This document shows, one piece after another, positions 24,703 through 32,617 of a stretch of 64,000 nucleotides of DNA. Every line of letters starts with the position of its first letter. The stretch's first letter is position 1. Below the pieces are notes generated by a model that saw nothing but the letters and a program-made list of their open reading frames with translations, did no database searches and had not been told where the DNA came from. The position numbers were made by a program, and so were the translations under genes. The stretch comes from Gammaproteobacteria bacterium (GTDB taxonomy: Bacteria > Pseudomonadota > Gammaproteobacteria > Enterobacterales > Kangiellaceae), in the NCBI GenBank assembly GCA_013373375.1, contig JABXHY010000036.1, positions 34,369-98,368 of the forward strand, written 5' to 3'.

Positions 24703-24720
24703 GTATCAAATTTTTGATAC
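24703..24720. promoter_or_regulatory. Perfect 18-bp palindrome upstream of aroF (possible operator)
   Basis: GTATCAAA (24703-24710), two central bases, and TTTGATAC (24713-24720) make a perfect inverted repeat. It lies between the LON-domain gene and aroF, both minus strand. It is unlike the TyrR consensus TGTAAA-N6-TTTACA; the regulator is unknown. Confidence 0.45.
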
Positions 24721-24811
24721 TCACAGTAATTATTTTTAGTTATTTAACGACAGGATAAGGATGGAATACCTCTTTGACTGATAACGCAATCAAAATAAAA
24801 AATTGCTGGCC

Positions 24812-25600
24812 TTAGCTGTCATTATCGTCTGAATCATCTGAGCTCGACGACTTTCGTTTGGTGTGATTATTGTCCGACTCTTCGTAACCAGATTCTTCAT
24901 TATCAGGTTCTTCAAAATCAGACACTTCATACTCGCTTTCCTCATACTCTTCATCAGTTGACTCATCGTCAAATTCGCCGGATTCTTCTAGTAACTGATC
25001 GAAAAGTGCCAAACATTTATCGTAGGCGTCTGATTGCTCGAGCAAAAACTGTTTAAACTCGAGTTCTATAGGAAGTAACTGTGCGAGTTGATGAACAACG
25101 TATTCCGCGCTGTTGATATTGACTGGCTCAAGTGTAATATCAACTTCGGGCAGTTTAGCTAGCTTAGATAATAAGTCTTGTAGCGGAAATGTTTCTTCTG
25201 GTAAGTCGATATCTTCCACTTCGGGTAACAGCCGAAATTGTTCACTCACAATCAATCCATCTGACAGTACCTTGTGGTCAGCAACGCAAACACGAAGACC
25301 ACCTTGTACTTTGATCGTTAATACACCGTCGGCTCGCTTATCAAAATCGATTATGTGAGCAAATGTTCCGATTGGATCGTACTCAGCAGGCTGACCCACT
25401 TCGTTCCCTTTAATCATTCTGCAAACAATAAAAGGAATTTGGTTACTCAGGCAATTGCTCACCATATCGAGATAGCGGGGCTCGAAAATTACCAACTGCA
25501 TAACAGCGCCAGGGAACAGGACTGTACGCAACGGAAATACGGCGCGAGATTGAGGGGCGCTCTCTAAAACTTGGCCCAAGGTTTCGGATGATTCAGTCAT
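24812..25600 (-). CDS. LON substrate-binding-domain protein with acidic low-complexity tail
   Basis: 262 residues. Residues about 18-205 are a stand-alone LON N-terminal domain: VFPLRTVLFPGAVMQLVIFEPRYLDM, GTFAHIIDFDKRADGVLTIKVQGG and the helical bundle QLAQLLPIELEFKQFLLEQ. No ATPase or protease domain follows. The last roughly 55 residues are highly acidic and repetitive, with recurring EES, DEE and SGYEESDN, ending in KRKSSSSDDSDDNDS. Stand-alone LON domains occur widely and may deliver substrates, but no function is settled. It is upstream of aroF-tyrA and the Lon-like protease on the same strand, a gene about 2.5 kb away that lacks exactly this domain. Whether the two cooperate is speculative. 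Confidence 0.85.
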   Translation of the reverse strand: MTESSETLGQVLESAPQSRAVFPLRTVLFPGAVMQLVIFEPRYLDMVSNCLSNQIPFIVCRMIKGNEVGQPAEYDPIGTFAHIIDFDKRADGVLTIKVQGGLRVCVADHKVLSDGLIVSEQFRLLPEVEDIDLPEETFPLQDLLSKLAKLPEVDITLEPVNINSAEYVVHQLAQLLPIELEFKQFLLEQSDAYDKCLALFDQLLEESGEFDDESTDEEYEESEYEVSDFEEPDNEESGYEESDNNHTKRKSSSSDDSDDNDS

Positions 25601-25664
25601 TCAAATAAACACCTCGGATACTTTCATAGCTATAATACTAATGAAAGAAAGCTAAAGATTCCAA

Positions 25665-26432
25665 TTAACTTTTTAGCCCTTTACCTGTATTTAGTAAATA
25701 AAGCGCAAAACTAAACATTGAAACAATAAACACACCAATGATGCCAAACGCAACTCCAAGGTTTATATCGCTAATTCCCCAAAATCCGTAACGAAACGCA
25801 TTAACCATGTATAAAATTGGATTCGCCATCGAAACATTCTGCCAGAACTCAGGCAGCAATGTAATGGAGTAAAAAACACCTCCAAGATAAGTAAGCGGCG
25901 TTAAAATAAAAGTCGGTACAATGGAGATATCGTCGAATTTTTTAGCGTAAACAGCGTTTACCAACCCACCAAGTGCAAATAAGGTTGATGTTAATAAAAT
26001 TACAACAAACACAACAAAATAATTATGAATCTGTAGGTCAACAAAAAATGAGCTCACAATGGTGACAATCAATCCGGTGATCAATCCACGACTGACACCT
26101 CCGCCAATATATCCAAGCAGAATATAAATATTAGGAACAGGCGCAACCAGTAACTCTTCAATATGTCGTTGAAATTTTGCACTAAAAAATGACGACACTA
26201 CATTTGAGTATGAGTTAGTGATCACCGACATCATAATAATGCCTGGCGTAATGAACTCCATGTACGTTCTATCACCCATCTGCCCTACACGTGATCCAAT
26301 TAAATTTCCAAAAATCACAAAGTACAGCGTCATGGTAATTGCTGGCGGCAATAAAGTTTGAACCCATATACGGAAATATCGAGTTATTTCTTTAGCTAGA
26401 ATACTCTGTAAAGCAACCAAGTTCTCACGCAT
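25665..26432 (-). CDS. yadH: ABC-2 type transporter permease (YadH-like)
   Basis: A 255-residue membrane protein with six predicted spanning segments and the ABC-2 permease pattern: EITRYFRIWVQTLLPPAITMTLYFVIFG at the N-terminus, FFSAKFQRHIEELLVAPVP with the coupling helix, and TPLTYLGGVFYSI. It matches YadH of E. coli in length. It pairs with the ATP-binding protein whose stop is 2 bases before its start, so the two are one exporter. The substrate is unknown. The stop is about 65 bases before the next minus-strand gene. Confidence 0.9.
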   Translation of the reverse strand: MRENLVALQSILAKEITRYFRIWVQTLLPPAITMTLYFVIFGNLIGSRVGQMGDRTYMEFITPGIIMMSVITNSYSNVVSSFFSAKFQRHIEELLVAPVPNIYILLGYIGGGVSRGLITGLIVTIVSSFFVDLQIHNYFVVFVVILLTSTLFALGGLVNAVYAKKFDDISIVPTFILTPLTYLGGVFYSITLLPEFWQNVSMANPILYMVNAFRYGFWGISDINLGVAFGIIGVFIVSMFSFALYLLNTGKGLKS

Positions 26433-26434
26433 AA

Positions 26435-27370
26435 TTAAGAAGCCTTTTTCTGTTTATTTTCTACAATGCGAACGAAGAGTTCTTCCAGTCGATTTGACTT
26501 ATTACGCATGCTCAGCACTTTAACACCCAAATCGTTAAGTTTTAAAAATAAGCTATTAACATTGTCTGAGCGTTTTACATCCACTTCTATGGAGTGATCA
26601 TCAATGCTCCGAACAGACATTCCTTCAATTTCTGGTAACTGCCCTTCGTAAGCTTCAATATCGAGTACAAAAGTTTCAACATCAAGTTTTGATAACAATT
26701 CTTTTTTGCTGGTATTTTCAATGATAATCCCTTGATCTATGATCGCAATATTGCGACATAAAGACTCAGCTTCTTCGAGATAATGAGTGGTCAACACAAT
26801 AGTTGTGCCTTGCGAATTAAGTTCGGTCAAAAAATCCCACATGGAACGACGCAACTCAATGTCAACTCCAGCGGTTGGCTCATCGAGAATTAAAAGTTTA
26901 GGTTCATGCATTAATGCCCGAGCAATCATAAGCCGACGCTTCATTCCGCCTGATAAATTTCTTGAAGGTTGGTCACGCTTGTCCCACAAGCCAAGTTGAT
27001 CTAATACAACCTTTGCTCTCTCGGTTGCCTGTTTCCTTGGAATTCCATAATAACCAGCCTGATTAACCACAATTTGTAAAGGCGTTTCAAATTGAGAAAA
27101 ATTAAATTCTTGTGGTACTAGACCAAGGCACTTTTTCGCTTGCGATAATTCACTGTCCATATTATGACCAAACACTTCAACTTGACCGCTCGATTTAGTC
27201 ACTAACGAACTGATGATTCCAATTGTCGTTGACTTACCGGCACCATTAGGTCCAAGCAAAGCAAAAAAGTCTCCTTGCTCGACATTAAGATCAATAGACT
27301 TAAGTGCATTAAATCCATTAGCATAAGTTTTCGTGAGATTCGATATTTTGAGGGCCGCTGGCTTATTCAT
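26435..27370 (-). CDS. yadG: ABC transporter ATP-binding protein (YadG-like)
   Basis: A 311-residue ATPase: Walker A GPNGAGKST (about residue 40), Q-loop PQEFNF, signature NLSGGMKRR, Walker B LLILDEPTAG and switch HYLEEAE are all intact. About 80 C-terminal residues form an extra domain (VLDIEAYEGQLPEIEGMSVRSI) as in YadG and other ABC-2 exporter ATPases. It is the first gene of a two-gene unit with yadH (2-base gap). Expected cargo is not known; relatives export lipids, drugs or polysaccharide precursors. No transporter-specific neighbour gives a hint. Confidence 0.92.
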   Translation of the reverse strand: MNKPAALKISNLTKTYANGFNALKSIDLNVEQGDFFALLGPNGAGKSTTIGIISSLVTKSSGQVEVFGHNMDSELSQAKKCLGLVPQEFNFSQFETPLQIVVNQAGYYGIPRKQATERAKVVLDQLGLWDKRDQPSRNLSGGMKRRLMIARALMHEPKLLILDEPTAGVDIELRRSMWDFLTELNSQGTTIVLTTHYLEEAESLCRNIAIIDQGIIIENTSKKELLSKLDVETFVLDIEAYEGQLPEIEGMSVRSIDDHSIEVDVKRSDNVNSLFLKLNDLGVKVLSMRNKSNRLEELFVRIVENKQKKAS

Positions 27371-27594
27371 ATTGCTCCATTAATTCAAACATAACGTTAA
27401 ACAAATAGGACGATGACTTTTCGGACTGCTAACATGCTCAAGTTTTTTAAGTGATCCGACTTGTGAGAAACCACTCAATTTTCGCACTATTTATGGCACT
27501 GTTTGGCAATAATACAATTGACCGAATATCTATGCTTATATTTCGTGACGACATTCGTTATATTGAGCGCCTTTGATTATAACAGAGATTTTGA

Positions 27595-29883
27595 ATGCGT
27601 AAGGGTAACGGCCGAAACAAATCAAAAATGTATAAAAAACGGTCAAGTCTCATCTATGTTACTGCCCTTTCTTTGTGCTGCCTATCGTTCACCGTAAGCT
27701 CTGCTGACTTATTAGACTCGCCAAGTTCCAACTCAAATCCTATTGTCTCAAATCCAGTATTAATATTGCTTGCGCTTTTTATCAGCGCAGTATTGGTTTA
27801 TTCAATTCATCGACAGCGCCAACATAACCGTTCATTAAAACAACTTAAACAATCAGAAGAGCAGTTGCATTGGGCTTTATGGGGAAGCGGCGACGGTTTA
27901 TGGGATTGGGATATACAGTTGGGAATAGTCCAACGTAAAGGCATTCCTGAAATGCTAGGCTATTTACCGGACGAATTCGAAAGTTCTACTGCTCAACTAT
28001 TTCAACTTATGCATCCGGACGACGCAGATAAAGTATCCGCCGAAGTCGAACGTCATCTCAATGGACACACCTCACATTTTGAAGCCGAATACAGAGCGTT
28101 ATCAAAAGATGGCTCGTGGCGATGGATTCTCGATAAAGGAAAAGTTGTTGCAAGAGACATTAATGATAAACCGATACGAGTAGCAGGAACTCAAACCGAT
28201 ATCACAGAGCGAAAACGTGCTGAAGAAGAGTTAAGGTTAGCAGCTGAAGTGATTCAAAGTATGAATGAAGTAATGGTTATTACTGATAGCCTACTAAATA
28301 TTCGACTGGTTAATAACGCATTTAACCGGCTTATGGGAAAGCCAGAGCAAGAGGTTATTGGTAAACCGTTACACAGCTTTTTTTCATCACGACACGATAA
28401 TGCTTTTTATAAGCAGTTGATGAGACAAATCATAGAACACCGCCATTGGAGCGGTGAATTGTGGCAACAAAATGCGCAACAGCAAGAGCTTCTAACAAGA
28501 CTCGAGATAAAGCCGATTGAGCAAGGTTCTGAACAAAATGAATATTTTGTTGTTATTTTTTCTGACATAACTGAGCAAAAGCGCGCAGAAGACAAACTTA
28601 TATATCTCGCAAATTATGACACATTAACCGGCTTACCCAATCGAGCGTTATTTCATCAGAGACTGTCTGAAGCAATCAATCACCCTCCCTCGCAAGGTTT
28701 TAGTTTGGTCAACATTGACGTTGATCATTTTAAGCAAATTAATGATTCACTTGGTCATAACGTCGGTGATCAGTTGCTACAGCGAGTTGCTCTGATATTA
28801 AAGCAACATATGCCGATCGGTGAAGGAACCGTCGCACGAACATCAGGCGATGAATTCACATTATTATTGCCCGAATTTAATGAACGAAAAAATCTCGAGA
28901 AACTTGCTCGTACCTTACTCCAAGTATTTGAGCATCCCATCAATATTGAACAACACGAAGTGACTATAAGCCCAAGCATTGGAATTTCAGTTTTTCCAAT
29001 CGACGGTCAAGACTCAGCAACTCTACTTAAAAACACCGAAAGCGCTTTGCATTTTGCCAAAAGTTCCGGAAGGTGTAATTTTCAGTTTTACGATGAAGAT
29101 ATTCAAACTCAGGCTTTACGAAAGCTAACCGTTGGCAACCAACTCCGGCGAGCATTAAAAAATAATGAACTTGAATTGGTTTACCAACCAAAGTTGCATT
29201 TGCACACGAATAAGATAGTTGGAATGGAAGCGTTACTTCGCTGGCACAATACCGCCATCGGTGCGATTGAGCCAGATGAATTTATCAGCATCGCCGAGGA
29301 AACTGGACAAGTTAATGAAATTGGCAATTGGGTCTTAAAAAAGGCATGTGAACAAGCCAAGCAATGGCAGTTACAAAGCTTAAATATTCCAATTTCTGTC
29401 AATATTTCAACTCGGCAGTTTCAGCAACAAAGTCTTTATAAGCTGGTTGCTTCAATCTTAGCAGAGGCTCAACTTCCACCAGAATTACTTGAGCTCGAGA
29501 TAACGGAAACTATGCTACTCGAGGATCCAGATGCCGCAATTACAACCTTAAACCAATTGAAAGAAATGGGTGTTCGTATTTCAGTTGATGACTTTGGTAC
29601 TGGCTACTCAAGTTTAAGTTATCTTAAAAAGCTTCCAATAAATTCCTTAAAAATTGATAAAGCATTTATTCAAGATCTTTCGATTGATAAAGACGATATG
29701 GCGATAACCAACGCAATAATATCGTTAGCCAACAATCTAGGACTGGATGTTATTGCCGAGGGTGTCGAGTCAGAGGAACAACTCAACTTTTTAAAACAAG
29801 CAGGATGCCAACAAGTACAAGGCTTTTTAATTTCTGAGCCGATGACGGCGCAATCAAGCACCGCCTTTATCACTAACCTTTAA
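27595..29883 (+). CDS. PAS-PAS-GGDEF-EAL cyclic-di-GMP enzyme, membrane anchored
   Basis: 762 residues. An N-terminal hydrophobic segment (about 20-36) and a membrane span (about 53-70) precede two PAS domains. The first (about 88-205) holds GSGDGLWDWDIQLG, HPDDADKV and TDITERKRAEEEL; the second (about 212-330) ends SDITEQKRAEDKL. The GGDEF domain (about 335-500) reads SGDEF at its active loop (about residue 416) with Ser for the first Gly; LTGLPNRALF and DVDHFKQINDSLGH are intact. The EAL domain (about 515-760) keeps EALLRW, NIS, ITETML, VDDFGTGYSSLSYLKKLP, AEGVE and the variant QGFLISEP, so it is probably an active phosphodiesterase; cyclase activity is less sure. The stop is 3 bases from that of the convergent next gene. 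Confidence 0.92.
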   Translation: MRKGNGRNKSKMYKKRSSLIYVTALSLCCLSFTVSSADLLDSPSSNSNPIVSNPVLILLALFISAVLVYSIHRQRQHNRSLKQLKQSEEQLHWALWGSGDGLWDWDIQLGIVQRKGIPEMLGYLPDEFESSTAQLFQLMHPDDADKVSAEVERHLNGHTSHFEAEYRALSKDGSWRWILDKGKVVARDINDKPIRVAGTQTDITERKRAEEELRLAAEVIQSMNEVMVITDSLLNIRLVNNAFNRLMGKPEQEVIGKPLHSFFSSRHDNAFYKQLMRQIIEHRHWSGELWQQNAQQQELLTRLEIKPIEQGSEQNEYFVVIFSDITEQKRAEDKLIYLANYDTLTGLPNRALFHQRLSEAINHPPSQGFSLVNIDVDHFKQINDSLGHNVGDQLLQRVALILKQHMPIGEGTVARTSGDEFTLLLPEFNERKNLEKLARTLLQVFEHPINIEQHEVTISPSIGISVFPIDGQDSATLLKNTESALHFAKSSGRCNFQFYDEDIQTQALRKLTVGNQLRRALKNNELELVYQPKLHLHTNKIVGMEALLRWHNTAIGAIEPDEFISIAEETGQVNEIGNWVLKKACEQAKQWQLQSLNIPISVNISTRQFQQQSLYKLVASILAEAQLPPELLELEITETMLLEDPDAAITTLNQLKEMGVRISVDDFGTGYSSLSYLKKLPINSLKIDKAFIQDLSIDKDDMAITNAIISLANNLGLDVIAEGVESEEQLNFLKQAGCQQVQGFLISEPMTAQSSTAFITNL

Positions 29884-29886
29884 ATT

Positions 29887-30873
29887 CTACTGACAATTAA
29901 TAACCACTCGTCCGTAGCGTTTACGCTCTAAAATTTGATCAAACACTGGCGATACTTCGTTTAACGGTATCTCGTCAGTGATAATCTCTGATAGCGCATT
30001 GGGTTTTAAGTCTGCACCCAAACGTTTCCAAATATCCTTGCGTAAACTCATTGGACAGTTTGTTGAGCTGACACCTAAAACGGACACACCACGCAATATA
30101 TAAGGAAATACTGTGGTCGATAACTCGTGACTACTCGCCAATCCAATGCTAGCAACATTACCCCATAAATCGACATGGGCTAAAAGCTGTGCCAATAAAT
30201 TTCCACCAACATTATCTATCACTCCACCGAAACGACCTTTTTCGAGAGGTTTAGTGCCGAGCGCTAGGTCATCAACCGAGCAAATCTGGCTGGCACCTAA
30301 TTGCTTTAGAAAGTCGTGATACTCTGGCCGGCCAGACACTGCGATAACTTCATATCCCTGAGACGCAAGAATATTAACCGCGACACTGCCAACTCCGCCA
30401 GAAGCGCCAGTAACAACAATCGGACCTTTCTCTGGGCTTTGATGATTCTCTTCCATTCGGTGCAACGCTAGAGCGGCTGTAAACCCCGCGGTACCAAGTG
30501 CCATGGCAAGACGACCATCGAGCCCTTCTGGCATTGGAATGACAAAGTCTTTTGATACGCGAGCCATTTGCGCTAAACCGCCGTCATAGGACTCACCCAA
30601 TCCGCAACCATTAACCAAGACAGACTGGCCCGGTTTAAACTCGTCGCTTTCGCTGCTAACAATTGTTCCTGCCAGATCGATCCCAGCATTGAGTGGGAAC
30701 TGCTTCAATATTTTGCCTTTTCCAGTTGCAGCAAGCGCATCTTTATAATTGACACTGGAATAATCGACTTTAATCACGACTTCACCAGCAGTTAATTGAT
30801 CCAGCTCCATTTCACATAAGCGGTGTTTAACTTCGTTATTTTCGTTAAAAACTCGACAAGCTAAAAAGCTCAT
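29887..30873 (-). CDS. acuI: AcuI/YhdH-type quinone-oxidoreductase-like MDR protein (acrylyl-CoA reductase)
   Basis: A 328-residue zinc-free medium-chain reductase. The N-terminal GroES-like part has SSVNYKDALAATGKGKI and AGIDLAGTI; the Rossmann part has VTGASGGVGSVAVNILA and SRGPEY-like ISGRPEYHDFLKQLGA; the end has KRYGRVVIN. It matches E. coli YhdH/Rhodobacter AcuI, which reduces acryloyl-CoA to propionyl-CoA with NADPH, a step linked to DMSP breakdown and to acrylate detoxification. No other DMSP gene is nearby, so the housekeeping detoxifying role is more likely. It is convergent with the cyclic-di-GMP gene. Confidence 0.88.
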   Translation of the reverse strand: MSFLACRVFNENNEVKHRLCEMELDQLTAGEVVIKVDYSSVNYKDALAATGKGKILKQFPLNAGIDLAGTIVSSESDEFKPGQSVLVNGCGLGESYDGGLAQMARVSKDFVIPMPEGLDGRLAMALGTAGFTAALALHRMEENHQSPEKGPIVVTGASGGVGSVAVNILASQGYEVIAVSGRPEYHDFLKQLGASQICSVDDLALGTKPLEKGRFGGVIDNVGGNLLAQLLAHVDLWGNVASIGLASSHELSTTVFPYILRGVSVLGVSSTNCPMSLRKDIWKRLGADLKPNALSEIITDEIPLNEVSPVFDQILERKRYGRVVINCQ

Positions 30874-30953
30874 AGTCGCTCCTCTAAAAATAAATGATGT
30901 GCGACAATCATATCACGTTATTTTTACAACGAAACAGAGCTAAGCTATGTCCT

Positions 30954-31571
30954 TTAATTTGCAAATACTTTTCTAAAAGTGAGATTAATTCTAGGCTCTG
31001 AAACCTTCCTTTGTTTTGGTACTTGATGTTGCCAGTGTTGCTGGAACTTTCCCGACATCACTAATAAGCTTCCATGGGCAAGTTCTAAACGGTGCTTGTT
31101 CTGATGATTATTGATATCACGAAAATCAAAGTATCTGGGTTGCCCTAGAGAGAGCGATACTATGTTAGGTTCGTTGCCCAACTCTGGTTCATTATCACTG
31201 TGCCACCCCATGGAGTCCTGACCATCGCGATACAAATTCGCTAATACGCTGTTGGTTTCAATATTTAAGTCTGATTTTATTCGCTCTCTTAACTGGTGTA
31301 GTAGAGCTAACCATTTTTTAGGTTGATGAGTAATGCCAGAATAAGTGTAGGCTGCATCGTCATCACCATACCAGGCTATTTTTCTTGGCACTTTAACTTC
31401 TCGACCGTACATTCTAATAGTCTCTGACTGCCAGAAAATTTGTGTCAATAACTGTTGATAAAAATCGTCTGCAGTTTTTAAATCCAACCATTGCGGTAAG
31501 TACTTCAACTGACCGGGAGCACTATTTTCAATTGCACCTATTAATGATTGCTCAAACATGTCGACAGTCAT
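30954..31571 (-). CDS. AlkB-like Fe(II)/2-oxoglutarate dioxygenase (DNA/RNA alkylation repair)
   Basis: 205 residues. The iron ligands are GWHSDNE (HxD) and the distal His of HWQHQVPK; the 2-oxoglutarate arginines are in PRINLTFRKVF. YSGITHQPKKWLALLHQL and NSVLANLYRDGQDSMGWHSDNE match the ALKBH2/ALKBH3-like branch, which in bacteria repairs 1-methyladenine and 3-methylcytosine by oxidative demethylation. AGAGG is well placed before the ATG at 31571. It is monocistronic on the minus strand, downstream-adjacent to acuI with an 80-base gap. There is no Ada gene in view. Confidence 0.9.
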   Translation of the reverse strand: MTVDMFEQSLIGAIENSAPGQLKYLPQWLDLKTADDFYQQLLTQIFWQSETIRMYGREVKVPRKIAWYGDDDAAYTYSGITHQPKKWLALLHQLRERIKSDLNIETNSVLANLYRDGQDSMGWHSDNEPELGNEPNIVSLSLGQPRYFDFRDINNHQNKHRLELAHGSLLVMSGKFQQHWQHQVPKQRKVSEPRINLTFRKVFAN

Positions 31572-31731
31572 TAAAACCTCTTTACACTTTTAGCTTACCT
31601 AAAGTTGATTAATTGTCGTATACATTATCAAATGTAACATTAACAGAAATTCTAAGTCTTAATTAGCAGCAGATAGTCTTTGTTTAAAAAATGGATATTT
31701 TTAGAACTCACTACAATTATCAGGATTAATG

Positions 31732-32250
31732 ATGAAGCATTTGATTAACCACTTTCTTGCAGTAGTTATTACAGCACTGATTTCAACGTCGGCTTGGTCA
31801 CAAGACAGAACAGCAGCAGACTTTACATTAAAAACTCTCGATGGCAATAGCGTAACTTTGTCCGATCATAAAGATAAAGCTGTGCTACTCGTCTTTTGGG
31901 CGACCTGGTGCCCCTATTGTAAAAAGCTACTACCCGGAATCGAAAGATTGCACCAAACCTATCAAGACAAAGGTTTGAAAGTCATTGCTATTTCTGTAAT
32001 GGACGATGGCGATCCTAGAGCCTACATCAAAAAATATGGATACAGTTTCACAGTAGCGGTAGAAGGTGATGCCATTATGAATAACTTTATGGTTCCTGCG
32101 ACTCCGACAATCGCAGTTTTATCAAAAAATAATCAGTGGCACGATCATATGAACATATCTGATCCCAACAGTTTAAAGTTAGAAAACTCGGTTCGAACCG
32201 CCCTTGGTTTGGAGCCTCTTGCGGCAAATGCGGACAAAAAAGAAGACTAG
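31732..32250 (+). CDS. Periplasmic TlpA/ResA-like thioredoxin-family protein
   Basis: About 172 residues: a signal peptide (cleaved after about residue 22, SAWS) followed by a thioredoxin fold with FWATWCPYCKK (Cys60, Cys63) and the cis-proline loop VPATPT. TlpA/ResA proteins keep periplasmic or membrane-bound thiols reduced, often for cytochrome c maturation; the target here is unknown. A second ATG at 31732 has AGGA 6 bases upstream and is preferred over 31729. It is a single gene followed by a long structured intergenic region. Confidence 0.85.
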   Translation: MKHLINHFLAVVITALISTSAWSQDRTAADFTLKTLDGNSVTLSDHKDKAVLLVFWATWCPYCKKLLPGIERLHQTYQDKGLKVIAISVMDDGDPRAYIKKYGYSFTVAVEGDAIMNNFMVPATPTIAVLSKNNQWHDHMNISDPNSLKLENSVRTALGLEPLAANADKKED

Positions 32251-32617
32251 CTGCAACTAAGCACTTAGAAGCGTCCTTAAGATCACTGTTCAAATTCAGT
32301 TTTTCTACTAGAAACCGACTTATTTAAGGACGCCTAGTGATTAGGAAATAGTCCGTTGATAACTTTGCTAAAGTACTTATAACTTTGCGCAAAAACTTCC
32401 TTTTTTTGACCAGAGTTCCGTCAATCTAACTGCAACTGCTCCGATTTGATCTTTATTGGTAAGATTCCCCCCTTTTTTAGGCCGGAATACATAATTTTCG
32501 ATTCGCGTCAATCTTGTGCAGCCCCCTCTCGACAAGGTATAAAGGGGAGATTTTGGGGCAGAACCAATAGGTCAAGAACCTTTAGTATTAAAAATAAGAG
32601 TTTTGGGAGAATAACAA
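32251..32617. other. Intergenic region upstream of the peptide transporter
   Basis: 367 bases. After the inverted-repeat element it holds AT-rich sequence, then a C/G-rich patch around 32520-32560 (CCCCCTCTC and AGGGGAGATTTTGGGG) with TATAAA inside, possibly a promoter or a structured leader, close to the POT gene at 32618. I saw no ORF I would call and cannot assign a known riboswitch. Confidence 0.4.
32262..32339. repeat. 78-bp element bounded by near-perfect inverted repeats
   Basis: CACTTAGAAGCGTCCTTAA (32262-32280) is mirrored by TTAAGGACGCCTAGTG (32324-32339): 10 perfect bases (GCGTCCTTAA) plus CACT and AG with a short indel. The interior contains a small TTTCT/AGAAA hairpin around 32301-32313. 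It could be a two-level RNA structure or a small palindromic repeat; I found no second copy. Confidence 0.5.

Noticed and set aside
24597..24811. TyrR box for aroF-tyrA
   Set aside because: No TGTAAA-N6-TTTACA match was found; only the different palindrome at 24703-24720.
24790..24972. ORF opposite to the LON-domain tail reading frame (Met/Lys/Ser-rich)
   Set aside because: It is an alternative frame of the acidic repetitive tail on the same strand; composition is a by-product of that repeat.
32446..32459. FNR-like site TTGATCTTTATTGG upstream of the peptide transporter
   Set aside because: Only one half-site fits and there is no -10 element at the class II distance.
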